A DNA stretch of 64,000 nt from Symsagittifera roscoffensis (lineage: Eukaryota > Xenacoelomorpha > Acoela > Convolutidae). The notes below the pieces were generated by a model. The model searched no databases and had not been told where the DNA came from. It was given only the letters and a program-made list of their open reading frames with translations. Positions within the stretch are counted from its first letter, which is position 1, and each line of letters begins with the position of its first letter. The position numbers and the translations under genes were made by a program. The stretch covers positions 8,998,633 through 9,062,632 of the forward strand of contig NC_087069.1 in NCBI RefSeq assembly GCF_963678635.1, in the 5' to 3' direction. Of the stretch, positions 11,758 through 24,400 are shown piece by piece.

Positions 11758-13029
11758 GCGCGGGGGAAAGTATGGAGAGGGGACTAGTAAATTTGTAAAT
11801 TTGTCCAAGAGAATGTAAATTTGTCCAAGAAAAAATACATGACGAAAACAATCATTTTAAAAGACTTAAGGCTCTTTTCCTCCCAAACCCCCCCCCCCCC
11901 CCCCCATCCTACCTCTCCAACTCACCAACGCATCATTTTTATATGGCGTAAAGAAGAGTTTTACAGGTTAAAAATGAAGACATGTTTTATAGCAGAATAA
12001 TTAGCTGGCATGCTATTTTGCATTTTTCATACTAGTAGGACGACACCTTGGGCCGAAGTGTTTAGCTAACAGGTAGCAGATAGGAGAATATGACAATGGG
12101 TATATTTTTGCACTTTTTCTTTTAATGATCGACACGGAACATTTGAAAAAACAATTGACGTGAAAAACAAGGAAGCAAAAAAAAACTCTTTCACATTTTT
12201 TTTTCAATTAGCAATGAGTAGAATGGTACGCTTTTTATTTCTGCGCAACTTTCAGTTAACTCGGATCTTTAGCACTTCAAGCATCAAATTTTAATTCAAC
12301 TTTTAAGTCTACTTTTTGGAACGCCTTTTCAAACAATCAGATCAAATTACCGTCAAAGTTCATTTTTTCAGCCGAAATTGAACCTGTGATGTGATTGAAT
12401 TTTTCCCCCGGTGTTCCTAACTGTTGAAAACACCATTTCATTAGTCATCATTTCAACGAATTGTGGGAAAATGAAATAAGAATAGTTCAGCTAAATTTAG
12501 TTAAAAACGTAATGTAAGGCTTTTGAAGTAATTATGGCAATTGGTTTTTCCCTTTCAATTAGCCTCAAATCAGTGCATTTCAATTGATTGTTTTCAAACT
12601 AAAAGAGTAACATTATGATTGAAGCTCGAGTGAGGTGTCTTCCACTTCAATTGGAGCTATTTCCGTCTCAATTTCTTTTCCTGAAGTTTTCTTCGGCTTA
12701 CTTTAATTAGAGTTCAAATAGGTTCAAGTCAGCTGATTCCAACGCAAAAATTGCCAAAATAATCCATTATTATTGATTATTTTTGAAATGAAATGAAATA
12801 AAAAGCCATTATAATCCATTATAATCGATTATGATCCATTTTATTTTTAGAACTAATTTCGATTATTTTTTGCATAAATTTTGCAGGAAACTTGCAAAAT
12901 GTATGCCATGATTTTTAATAAATGCCATGTCTCAACGTCAGCCCCTTAAGTCTTTTTACATCCCTCCAACTAAAAAGGGGGGTGGGGTTAAACCAAATTC
13001 GACCAAAAAACAATCACCCCATGTTCAGC

Positions 13030-13465
13030 CATTAGGTGGGGGGGGGGGGCGAATGGCGGTTGTGGTAAGCTGGAGGGGGGGGGGGGTAAACTGGAGGGGG
13101 GGTAAACTGGAGGGGGGGGTAAACTGGAGGGGAGTTCAATCGCCATTGAACCCGCAAACTCTGCTATTAAAAAATCTCCCCCTCTAACATCGTTCAAACC
13201 ATACTCCCTCACCCTGCGAAATGAAGTGTTAAAATGAGATGAATTGAAAACGTAGAGATCACAAAAATGTATAAACTTTAATGTGAAAAGTAACATTTTA
13301 TGAAACCTAATACGTAGCAAATGCACTAACAGGCGGTTGTGGTAAACTGGCAGTTTGTGGTAAACTGGCAGGGAGGGGTGAGGTAAAGTAAACGGGAGGG
13401 GGGGGGGTGAGGTAAAGTAAACGGGAGGGGGGGGGGGTAAACTGAAGGGGGGGAACTGGAGGAAC
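13030..13465 (+). repeat. G-rich minisatellite
   Basis: Tandem GTAAACTGGAGGGGGGG-type units at 13036-13137 and again at 13330-13465, with runs of 7-13 G. Strong potential for G-quadruplex structure and for replication slippage. The proline-rich frames on the other strand are a by-product. Confidence 0.9.
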
Positions 13466-13660
13466 CCGTTGGATAAACCATTGAACCCGCAAACTCTACT
13501 ATTAAAAAATCTCCCCCTCTAACACCGTTCAAACCATACTCCCTCACCCTGCGAAATGAAGTGTTAAACTGAGATGAATTGAAAACGTAGAGATAACAAA
13601 TATATATATAAATTTTAATGTGAAAAGTAATATTTTATGAAACCTAAAACGTAGCAAATT
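13143..13660 (+). repeat. 335-bp tandem duplication enclosing the minisatellite
   Basis: CCATTGAACCCGCAAACTCT at 13143 recurs at 13478, and the following roughly 180 bp (CTCCCCCTCTAACA, ACCCTGCGAAATGAAGTG, GAATTGAAAACGTAGAGAT) are repeated with a few substitutions. Confidence 0.9.
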
Positions 13661-14034
13661 GGTAGCAAACAGGAAATTAGATAATTTTGAAAAAAGTTGT
13701 AAATTTCTTGAATAATCTCTCGAAAAAATCTATTATAGTCGCTAATAATTGATCTTAATGGACTATATTGGTATAAAAAATTAGGGTTATAATCCATTTT
13801 TATTGGATTATAACTGATATAATGGATTATTTTGACATAAAATATTTTAAGATTATAATTTTTTTTCATAGATAAAAATTGATTAAAATATAGGTTCATA
13901 GAAACTGACCAAATTATGGAAATATAATCGGTTATGATTCGTGGGTGCTCAGTGCGGGTAGCCTCTCCTCCCTTCAAATCGAATAATTTCACATCAAAAC
14001 TAAAAGTTTCATATGAGGATGAGCAGTGATCAAT

Positions 14035-15275
14035 TTTTAAAATCCAGTGCTGGCTTAAATTATCTGGGAAAAAACGAAAACTTGAAACTTTAAACGCGTT
14101 TTTCTCAAACTGGGTTGGTTTTAGGTAAAAATGACAAAAACAAAACTTTCTTATAATTTGAACCAATTTAAGCAAAACTTTACCCATGAATCGATCAGTT
14201 TTGGTTTTGTTTAGTCTATCAAAAACAAAGCTCAAACTACCGGTTGCTGACAGACTTGAATTGAACAACAAATTCATGAAAAACGCGTTTTAGATTTCAC
14301 ATTGTCTTCGTTTTGTCTGTTTTTTTTTCACATCAGCGTTGTACACTAATGGTTTAAGTTAAGTTATCCAAACAAATTGGGGAAAATTTGAAACCTAAAA
14401 CGCGTATTTCTAAAATTGAGTTAACTTTAAACAAAAATTTTTTAAAAAAAATTGCTCAAAAACAGAAATATTAATTGGGCTATTTTTTCTGCAGAACCTA
14501 GAGCCAAAAAAAATTTTGCCCTAAAAAGAAATCACTTTTGCTTCCTCAGTAAATCAAAAATTACGCCTAAAACACCTAACTGATAGCTTTTAAATCTATA
14601 TTAGACTGAGCAATTTATGTCCTTCAAAATTTTTGGAAAGAGTGTTAGTTCCAAAATTTGATTGAATGTTAAAAAAATTGTTTTTAAATAAAAATTGATA
14701 AATTTTTTAATAAACTTGACATTTATTTGCTATCAAACGAAAAAAAAAATAGCTCATACAATTTTGAAAAGATTATTTGATTATTTATTTGATCAAATTT
14801 GTTGGAGCATAAAAAGCTCACTTTGATATAAAATTGTCAGCAATCGATCAAGTATATTAGGCGTAATTTTCGAGACTATTTTAATTCTGCCTAAACTATA
14901 AGCAATTCTTGCCCTTTTGTTTCATCATCTGATAGGTATTGATGTTTTATTTCCGAAAATGATATTTTATTTATGATGTTTTTTGTTAAATTATGGGGCT
15001 TGGAAGTTGCCATTTGTGCCACATTGGTTTTGACAACGCGGGTTATATTCCGTGCTAATAAAGCGTATACGGCGAACTAAATTGTTCCAAATTGAATTGG
15101 GCAAACTGATTGTTAGTTTTTAATGTACAAAAAATAATGCGACTAATGCGACTCAAAATACAGTGCTGATTTAAATTATCCGGACAAAACGAACAAAACT
15201 TGAATTTTCAAACGCGTTTTTCTCAAATTGGATTAAAATTAGACAAAAAGTGAAGATTACAAAAGTTGCCTAAAA
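14035..15275 (+). repeat. Family F: three diverged AAACGCGTTTTTCTCAA repeats
   Basis: Copies near 14040-14150, 14350-14450 and 15165-15275 share TTAAATTATC, GAAAACTTGAA, AAACGCGTTTTTCTCAAA(C/T)TGG. Each is about 110 bp. Confidence 0.55.
14925..15115 (+). repeat. Family B fragment
   Basis: TTTTTTGTTAAATTATGGGG, GCGGGTTATATTCCGTGCTA, CTAAATTGTTCCAAATTGAA, colinear with the 2705-2870 part of the longest copy. Confidence 0.65.
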
Positions 15276-15713
15276 TTTCACCAGAATTAAAATGGTGCTA
15301 TTTTTTCTCCCAAATTCTCAACTAAAATTTTACCCCAAAAATGGGTCATTTTGGCTTTTTTCAATTAATCAAAAATTACGCTGAAACTACTTTGTTAATT
15401 GATACGAAAATTATATCACAGGAAGCCTCTTACGCAGCTCAACAAAGTTTACGAAAGGTTAAATCTCTGAAAAGTTTGGTTTTTGAAAATTTTTGAACCA
15501 TGCAAAGTTCCTCTTCTATTTCAATGGTCGGAACAACCAGCAAATTTTTTGATAGTTTGTCTTTTAGATGATGATTATATTGCTCTAATTTGCATGGGCG
15601 AAAGTGTTTGCTAACAAAAATCTACTCAATAGCGCATGGAGTGGTTTATTTGTTCGTATAACCAGTTAATTGGGTTGAATTGAAATAACCGGTTAACCAT
15701 TGGTAATTGAAAC

Positions 15714-15913
15714 NNNNNNNNNNNNNNNNNNNNNNNNNNNNNNNNNNNNNNNNNNNNNNNNNNNNNNNNNNNNNNNNNNNNNNNNNNNNNNNNNNNNNNN
15801 NNNNNNNNNNNNNNNNNNNNNNNNNNNNNNNNNNNNNNNNNNNNNNNNNNNNNNNNNNNNNNNNNNNNNNNNNNNNNNNNNNNNNNNNNNNNNNNNNNNN
15901 NNNNNNNNNNNNN
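15714..15913. other. Assembly gap of 200 N
   Basis: Exactly 200 N, a conventional gap size, so the true length is probably unknown. Flanks carry GGTTAACC/AATCGGTTTGAATTAGGT repeats, a likely cause of the break. Confidence 0.99.
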
Positions 15914-16214
15914 TTTGGTTTTTTCGAGCAGTGTTAAAACTCCACTAATCGGTTTGAATTAGGTGAAATTAGGTAAAATCGGTTTGAATTAGATCAATAT
16001 ACAAAATAATAGATAAAAGATTAAGATGAAAAATAATAGATCAAGATAAAAGATCCAAATAGGTACAGAAAAAAAGGTCAGCAATAGCTGTATAAGTGAA
16101 CCGAATATTCTAACCTTTTTAGAGCCCACAGAATTAGTTTTCGCAAATGAAATTGAATTTAAAATTATATAAATTAAATCAAACTACGAAAACTCAAAAT
16201 CATGCGTAAAACCT

Positions 16215-16775
16215 TTGAAAACATAGCCAAAAATTAATTGGAAAGGAGTCAATGAATGTATACAACAGGAAAAAAAAAATAATTACTCTTTTATTGAAAA
16301 ATATTAAATTTTCTTGTTAAAAAATAATTGCACTTTAGTTCTTTGAATTTCAAGAAGAATTTATAATTGATTTTGTTACGAACTTATCGCAGTTTAAAAA
16401 AAACTGGGTCGATAAATGAAATTTTTGTTCCGCTGGGAAATCGGAGTATCAAATTTCAATTTCAAAATTAGAAGTCGATCACGTTTTGTCACCTTCGCAC
16501 TTTCAAGTGGAAAGCGCAAGTTATATAACTTTTAGATGAAATTAAACTGAACTCAATTGACCTTGCAACACCAAAAGAATTTCCTGAAACTTCAGTTAGT
16601 TTTATGAACTGAATCAGGTAGAACGTAAGCCAATTTTTGGTAAAAGCTGACAAAAAATTGTAACTCCAAGGCAAGGCGACAAAATCTGAAGCTATCTATG
16701 AGCATTTCCGTTTTCAGTACATATATATAAAAGTGAACTTCGTTTATCGACTCAAAAAATCAGTGACGGGGACTC
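16215..16775 (+). repeat. Family A repeat
   Basis: Contains GGAAAGGAGTCAATGAATG, TCTTTGAATTTCAAGAAGAA, TTGTTCCGCTGGGAAATC, AGAAGTCGATCACGTTTTGT and CTGAACTCAA in family order. Plus orientation. The only copy downstream of the Caspr 3' end. Confidence 0.75.
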
Positions 16776-18017
16776 ATTTTTTAAACTATCAAATGACTAT
16801 CAAATTAGGGTGGGTACAAAATACCTTTTACTTTTTCTTGTACAACTTAGCTTGAATGGAAAATCTTTGAATCAAATTCTAAATTAGAATACAAAACTAA
16901 CATTAATATGGTACAGAAGTTCGATTGATATTCGTTTGTATTGGCAAAGCAACGCGGGTTTGTAACATTAGAATTATGTAGTCAACTGTTGTGATGTTGT
17001 TGTGCACTCATAGCATGTGATGATAGGAATAAGGCCAGGCTATTAGGGTTAAGGTCAATAAAGGAAATGGTTAATACAGGTCAAGGTCATGAGCTGCATT
17101 TACAAATGTCTTAACTCAGTTTCTTATAAAAATTGCAATAAATTGGAATAAACTTGATTACTTAAAAAAGCAATCAACCAATACTTTTGCGTGCCCAATC
17201 TAATTTTCACATAAAGTATGCATCGCAGTCTCCTAAACACTTATTTTTAAGCAAGAATTGGTCAAAATTGGCAGATTGCCTTTTAATTAATTCTGTCTAT
17301 TTCATTTTTTCTTCTAACTGAATTCACAAAACTAATCAAAATACCCAAGAGCTATTACTTTATTTAGATAAAACTAAAAGCAATTAAGCTTTTTCTCTCC
17401 GTGTTTCGAAAGAATATTGCAAAAAATGATGAACTGAGTTAAGATCGCAGAGGTTCATGGCTAACACTAAAGCTAGGTTTCAATCTTTTTTCCACAGCAA
17501 CTTGGATTTCAAATTTACAAATCTAGTTTATAAGAACGAGTGAAAAATAAACGCTATTTACATCAATAGAAGTTAGCTTCAACAAACAAGTAAGCAAACT
17601 GTAAAAAATAAAATAAAATTTAAAATTATAAACACCAGCTTAGTTATGAGAGAAACCAGAGTTTGAAATATACATAGAAATTGTTTTTAAAACTTATGAA
17701 ACGCAACCTAAAACTAATTTGAGGGCGGCAACTTTGATGTAGCTGACAGATCAAGACGTTCAAAAAACAATCAATAATAACAACGCATATCTCTTATGGG
17801 TTAATTTCGAAAAACTATTCGTTTTTTTTTTAAAATTATAATTGTTCGTTGACGGTCTTGACATATCAAGAAACCATTAGACAAAACTAGATCCCTTGCT
17901 TATCTTGGCTTTCACAATATTTCATTTTATGATATGATTCCGAGTACAAAATCTATATCTATGTTTCAAAGCAGCGGATCCATCAGTAACCATTCGTAAA
18001 CAATTACTTTAATCTTG

Positions 18018-18023
18018 TTTATT
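18018..18023 (-). promoter_or_regulatory. Candidate polyadenylation signal for the Caspr gene
   Basis: TTTATT on the plus strand gives AATAAA on the minus strand about 210 bp downstream of the stop codon. The 3' UTR would be 210-240 nt. The hexamer is common in AT-rich DNA, so this is a weak call. Confidence 0.3.
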
Positions 18024-18230
18024 GTAAAAAAAAATTAGCAGTAACAATAAAAAAAGTCATTCAGCTTCATTTCAAAAAAAAATACAGGAGGCAGTTGCTG
18101 TTTAACTAAATGTACAGTCTTTTTGATTCAATTGAAGACACTCAACGTCACGAGATATAATCCTTCCACGAGCCACTGTCCTCTCAGGCAGAATTCATCC
18201 CACGAAATCTCCTCACAAAAAAGATCCCCC

Positions 18231-18448
18231 TCACAAGAAAATCTCCTCCTTAGTTGTGACGATTGGGTATCTGCCCGTGTGTAAAGTAAGGGCTTCGCTT
18301 GCATCGTGTGTGTTGTATGCACCTGCGTCTTCATCTGTCCTGTATGACCCCTTGCGCATGAAATGTTTAATGGCCACTACTGCTATGATAAGTAGAGCGA
18401 TGACGCCCACGATGCCCAAACCTAAACACACAACCTTTGCAAATAGCG
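18231..18448 (-). CDS. Caspr terminal exon: transmembrane segment and cytoplasmic tail
   Basis: 218 nt including the stop, phase 1 in. The acceptor is TTTTACTTGAGACAG, a modest tract. It encodes the hydrophobic helix VVCLGLGIVGVIALLIIAVV, then KHFMRKGSYRTDE, matching the membrane-proximal HKG(S/T)YHTNE motif known in this family to bind protein 4.1 FERM domains. The tail ends TTKEEIFL. The final I-F-L fits a hydrophobic-x-hydrophobic class II PDZ ligand; relatives end in a similar short hydrophobic motif. The intron on the 5' side is about 15.7 kb (or 16.2 kb if the 75-nt exon is skipped). Confidence 0.92.
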
Positions 18449-21400
18449 CTGTCTCAAGTAAAACCTGGACAAAGTAGCATCGTAGTATCAGACTACACTC
18501 CGATTGGTGAGTGGTTGGTGAGCGGTGGTGAAGTGGTTACGTCTCCGCCTCACAATCGAAAGGTCGGCTGTTCGAGGCCCACCATGATCCGCGCTCGTTG
18601 CTTGAGGTCGAGGCAACATTACCCACCCCAGAAAAATAACCAAAAATTTGCAAGCAGGGGCACAACAGCGGCTCCCCGCGATGAGCTGTACAGCTCGTAT
18701 GTTGGTCCTTTCCCTCGTGGATAAACGTTCTTAATTTAAATAATTAACCGATTCAGTTATTGTAAATTTTCGAAAACTACCAAGAGGAAAATGAAAATAT
18801 AGCGACAGCTGGAAAAGAGTCAATCAACGCACGAAAACAGAAAAAAATATTGACTTGTTTTTTGAAAAAACTCGCAAATTCGTTACTTTCGAATTTCAAA
18901 GAAAAAACTAGATGCCCTTAAAGCTCTTTGAATATCTAGAATATTTATTACTACTTTTTTTATTAAACTAACTCAATTTCAGAAAATTGGACCAATAGGT
19001 AGAACTTTTATTTCGCTGAGAAATCTCAAAATTTAACTCCACTTTCGAAGCCAGAAGTCGATGGTTTCTTGTGACTTTTACACTTGAGCTGTTCGATAGT
19101 GGAGTTTGCTTTCATTTTAACTAAGCAGATGAACTTAACTTAAAAAGAAATCAAAACTCAAACCTCGAAAAATTAAATTTGAGCCTGAACAAATTTGTAG
19201 ACACTCTGATTAAAGACATTACGACCTACAGATGAGTCTGAACTACGTTAATTAAAGAGCGGTTTCAAATTTGTATAACCTCGCGCTGAACGGTAATTTA
19301 AGATTTAAAAAAAAAACGGTTGAACTTTGAACCGAAATGGATCTATGTTGGTTAAACTAAACGATCTTAAGCCACCTCAAGATTAGAGAAGTAATCCAAA
19401 ACCCGACGTTCAATTTCCTCAACCAATCTATCAATGGTACATTCGCCAAGAACAATTTCCTCCGTATTTCCCTCCTTGTATGTTATTTTCGCTATTGTTC
19501 TTTTTATGCTTTTGAATTACATGCTTGTTATGAAACAAAACGAAACAAAGCAGAACACAAGAAAGTAGAAAATTGCTTTTATTTAGAAAGGTGATGAAAT
19601 GTCATTTCACTGCGCGTCTTTACTATACAGATTTTTTTTTCGAATTACACAACACTTTAGTTTACTAAAACTTGAAAATTACGGTTTTCAAATCGGTCAA
19701 ATCTGAAGGTCGACAGACAAATTTCATGTCCTCAAAGATGCTTAATTCTAACGCCTCTTTTGGACTCAAAAATTCCCACTAAAGGCAGTAATTGAAGTTA
19801 CTCTTGTTTCAACTTTGAAAGGAATGCCTTTAAGCCTTTACAAAAAGAGCACAAAGCGTTCACTTAAAATCTGATTCGATTCAGAGAAAAAGTGAATTAG
19901 AAGAATGACGCCAATTCCATTAAGTTGGGAGAGCTAAAAGCTTTGTTTAGTCTTATTGCCAAAAAGCTTCACCAAAGTAAAATAACTATGATGTGTTTGA
20001 CAACTGTCTCTATACACCATAACAAAATCATGCTTTCTGACGTAGTTTACAAATTGAAAATTCCCAATTCTGATTTCAATTTAGCAGCCTAAATCAAAAA
20101 ATATTAATTGCGCGTTTCTCTATTGAAAATTCCAATAAAACAACTTAATAATTAAAATCAGCCCAGCTATGCCTACTCAAGGATGAAAATTACAAAAACT
20201 ATGCAAATCAAAAACATCGAGGATTTCAAATATGATATTCAACTACTGTTTCGTTGTCACAGAAGTTGGAAACCTAATTTCTAAATCCAAGTTAAACACA
20301 GAGGCTGTGCTTCACAAACACGCGTGAACACGACAAAAAGCAACTCTATGAAGAACAATAAAAATGAGTCTCACGCCCTAACAACTCAGCTACGGATGCT
20401 CAAAAAATCACAAACACTAGTCAAAATAAAGCAGAGAACAGATGCTATGAAATTTACAATGCTACAGATCGTTATTATAGCGAAAAAGCCACCAAATAAG
20501 TGAACACTTCTAAGGAAGACTTTTATTTGCGAGTAAGATTAGAAAAAAGAAGGTTTGTACTAATACGCTAACGCTCACAAGCTGGCTAGTGTACTTAATA
20601 AAAAAAATGTTCAATTACTCTGACCACAATGACAAATGAATTGGGTACAAAAGCTAGAATAAGGTTTAACTATTGCTAAAATTGACGTAAGAATTGCTGC
20701 TGAGTTTGGAACTTTCTGAAAATCAAAAAATCGATTTGTTTTTTGATACTGAGACGCTATTCATTTTGAATCGGAATCACGACTCTAATATTATCCCAAC
20801 TTGTAACCCTAAGAATTTTCTTTGAGGTAGTAAAAGTGCGTTGAACAAAAAAACAACTAGCGAATTTTTGAATTCCATCTACATAGCCATGCGATAATTA
20901 CAATCTGAAGATTCTAACACAGCGTTTGAACGATCAGCAGCTTTCGGTATGATTTTCAATGAAAGTCTGGTCTGATTACATCAACCGCATTTTTATCCAT
21001 TTTATTTCCCTTGTAATTGCAAGCATTCGGCGGTTCAACAGTGCCAAAGTTAGCTGGATTAAATGTTCACACCAGTAAGAGTAGAAGACGACTACTGCGC
21101 ATCTTCTTTCAGTAATCATTAATCACGTTTAACACGTTTCCGATTTGGTTAATTCCTATCATATTTATTTTTTGAGATCTATTTTAATTTTGAAAAAGTA
21201 TCTGATTATAATTTTTGCTGGTTTAGAAAGAATAATTAGTAAATTTGCTGTCCTCAATTTTAGCTTGAGCTGAAACTAATTAAATTCATTGAGTTTGACT
21301 TTCAAAATTTGCGAGAAGCTTCATTTTCTGCTCTGACGCGTTTTATTTGTAAATAGAAAAATTCTTAAATAGAAAATATTTCTATTCAACTTTCTAATCA

Positions 21401-24400
21401 TTCCCTTTCTTTTCAATTTGAATCAGCGAATTCTTTCAGGCTTCTAAGAAAAGAACAACTTGTTCACCTCATTAGAAATTAAAAAGGAAGTTACCACCGT
21501 AACAACAATATCATGTAGAAAAAGAATTAATTTATACAAGAGTACAAATTACATAACAAAATGCTGATGGTACAAAACCCTTGGAAAGGGCAGATAACGA
21601 GATCAGCTGATCTGCTCTATGCCTACCCTTGAAATTTACTAGGAACTTACTAGGAAATTTACATAGTTATGGTTTTAAACTGAACTAGCGTGTACCGCAC
21701 TTCCGGTGCTTCGAATTTTCAACAACTCAAAAAACTATTCCTTGAGTGTACTCTGACAGCACCCAATTACAGGGTTCGTAATTAAAAATTTTGCCAAGTT
21801 TTTTTATTCAAGTTTTTATACAAATTTTGAAGCATAAAATTTTGTTAAGTTTTATAAAAATTCTTCAAAAAATTTGAAATGAACCAAGAAACGTCACATC
21901 TGGGAAACTGAAAGCAATTGAGCAGTCGCATTTGGACGCAAGATTTGCAACTCGTGAGAGTACCCTTACAGTTCCCAACTACAACGTTGGGAAACTCAGA
22001 TTTTGAGGAACTTCAGCTTAAGTTTTCTAAAAGATGTTTTTTTTTAAAACCAGAAAAATTCTCATTTCGAAAACTACCAAAATTTGAGCAGTCTTTTTTG
22101 ATGGCAAAATTCGCAATCTTTGAAAGTACACAACTGCAGGGTTGGGAATTTCACTTAAGCGAATTATTTAAATCACAAAAATCGCCTTATCTCTTAAACA
22201 AAAATGACTTGGGCATTCTTAATTGGAGGCCGAATTTGCAACCCCTGAGATTACTCTGTCAGCCCCCCCCCCCCCCCCCCCCCAACTACAGGTTAGGAAT
22301 TTGAAACTTTGGAAAACAATCTAATTTAATTTTCATCAACTTTTTTTCGAAAAAATCACAAAAACGTCATATCTGGCAACCTGCAAGATTTCGAGCAGTC
22401 CTATTCAGAGGAAAGATTCGCACCCCCTGAGAGTAACCTCAATGATTCCAATAACAGGATTGATATCTTCAAAGTTTTGGAACTTTTTAATATTAAGTTT
22501 TTTTTGAAAATTTCGGAGAAAATCATAAAAGACGTCATATCTCGAAAACTACGAGGATTTGAGCTGTCATACTGGGAGGCAAAGTTCGCAACTCCGGAGA
22601 GTTCCCTGACAGAGCCTCACTACAAAGATGGTAATTTCAAGGTTTGTTAAATTTTTATATATAAATTTTCTTAACAATTTTGAAAAAAATCCAAAACAAA
22701 ACGTCATATCTCGAAAACTACATGGATTTGAGCAACCATAATCAAAGACAAGATTCGGAACCGCTGAGCTTACCCTCACAGTATCTCTACAACAAGATTG
22801 ATATCCAACGTTTTGGAATTTTTGAAAATCTAAGTTTCTGAAAATTTTTGAAAAAATCAGAAAAAACGTCGTATCTCGAAAACTACAAAGATTTGAGAAG
22901 TGAGAATTAGAGGCACGATTCGCAACCCTTGAGAGTATCCTGACAGCAACCAACTACAAGGAGAGAATTTCAAAAATTGAGAAATTTTCAAATTAAATTT
23001 TCTAGAAATTTTTTCAGAAACCTCGAAAATTGCTCATCTCGTAAACTAAAAAGGTTTGGTTATTCATACATGGAGTCCAGAATCGCAAAACCTGGAAAAA
23101 CTCTGACAATATCTTACTATTGGGTTGCTAAATTCAAACTTGATGGAATAAACACTCAATTTAAACTGGAAAATCGAAAAAAAACCTTAACGATTGCAAT
23201 ATACGATATAGCTTAAACGTCAAAAAATCCATGTGTTAAAAAACATGCAAAAACAATACGTTGAAAAAGCTTAAATATGGCGAGATAGTGAAGCTCACAT
23301 TTAAATAACTAATAGATAGATGATAGATAAAAAATGAAAGTTAAAAAATTAGGCGACGGGTAGACAGACAATCAAATTAATTAAAAAAGCAGGTATACAG
23401 ACAGACAGACTGAATTTGGCCTCGAAAAAAAATATTGAAAAATTAATGACCTTGCCAAAAAATTAAATGAAAAATTTTCGTAGGCATTGCAGTCTATGAT
23501 ATAGCTTAAACATCAAAAAATTCTTTCGTTAAACATGCAAAATTATTATGCTTAAACATGGGAGATAGCTGTCACTAGCATTCAAATATAGTATAGATAA
23601 ATAGATAGATAGATATAGATAGATAGATATAGATAGATAGATATAGATAGATAGATATAGATAGATAGATAGATAGATATAGATAGATAGATATAGATAG
23701 ATAGATAGAGATAGATAGATAGATATAGATAGATAGATAAAAAAAATTATTGAATTTTTGGCTACGCCAAAAAAAGACCACTACGGGGATCGAACCCCCT
23801 GTATCGTGACGAGAATCACGCTTGTTACCTCTAGACCCACATGCTTTCACAAATGAAGACAATCAAAATAATTTAAATTAAAATTCAAAAACAATTACAT
23901 TTTATTTTACTTTTACCTTTTTATTTCATCTCCTAGCCCCCTCTTTTTTTCTTTTAAAAAAATTGAAATAAACCCATGAAATAATTAATGCAGTAACATA
24001 AAAAAACACTCGGAAACAACAAGGAACAAAGAATATCCAACAGACAATTGGAAAAGTGTGAATGATCGCAAGGAAACAAAAAACCGACTTGTTTTTTTGA
24101 GAAATTTCTGCTTCCGACTTTCAAGGTAAAAAAATATATATTTGAATTTCAAAAACATTTATGACTGACACCTTTTTTGATAAAATTAACACAATTTGAA
24201 TTAACAAGATCATAAAGTAAAATTTTCATTCCACTGTGAAATCTTAAAATAAAAATCTAGATTTTTTTTCTGCGCCATTTTTGCTTTCTTAACTGGAGAG
24301 CGTAATTTATTTTCTTTTCAGCAAACTAATTTGAAAAAAAAAAACTCAAGAAAACAAAAAAAATTTTTATCCGCGTTTTTGATATGATTGTGCTCTGAAT

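Larger units (their letters stand above)
12745..13925. repeat. TAATCCATTATAATCGATTA-rich segments
   Basis: Two clusters at 12760-12850 and 13785-13930 made of short inexact TAATCCATTATAATC repeats in both orientations, flanking the G-rich minisatellite region. Confidence 0.5.
11278..18017. other. Noncoding stretch between the GPCR-like exon and the Caspr 3' end
   Basis: Holds family D, the G-rich minisatellite, families F and B, the N gap and one family A copy. 16780-18017 shows nothing recognisable. No further receptor exon was found. Confidence 0.6.

Noticed and set aside
12927-13547. Glycine- or proline-rich open frames on both strands
   Set aside because: Translations of the G-rich minisatellite.
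13615-14277. A 220-codon minus-strand open frame, the longest outside the LINE
   Set aside because: It runs through the 335-bp duplication, TAATCC repeats and a family F copy. Its product is rich in F, I, Y and N as expected for AT-rich DNA, with no domain or motif.
15700-15948. Open frames over the N run
   Set aside because: They are artefacts of unknown bases.
18128-18724. Plus- and minus-strand frames overlapping the Caspr terminal exon and the nearby SINE
   Set aside because: Shadow frames; the frame joined in phase from the upstream exons is the one with the transmembrane segment, and 18437-18724 is the GC-rich SINE.
22567-22953. 128-codon minus-strand frame with SFRD motifs
   Set aside because: It is the 165-bp satellite monomer read in one frame (165 is divisible by three), and it shortens when one monomer is missing in unit 2.
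23770-23852. A functional tRNA gene
   Set aside because: Good A- and B-box and T stem, but the acceptor arms do not pair and the anticodon loop is not of standard length.
23575-23862. Minus-strand frame with YLSIYIYLSIS repeats
   Set aside because: Translation of a tRNA-like segment and the GATA microsatellite; duplicated in unit 2 with a different length.
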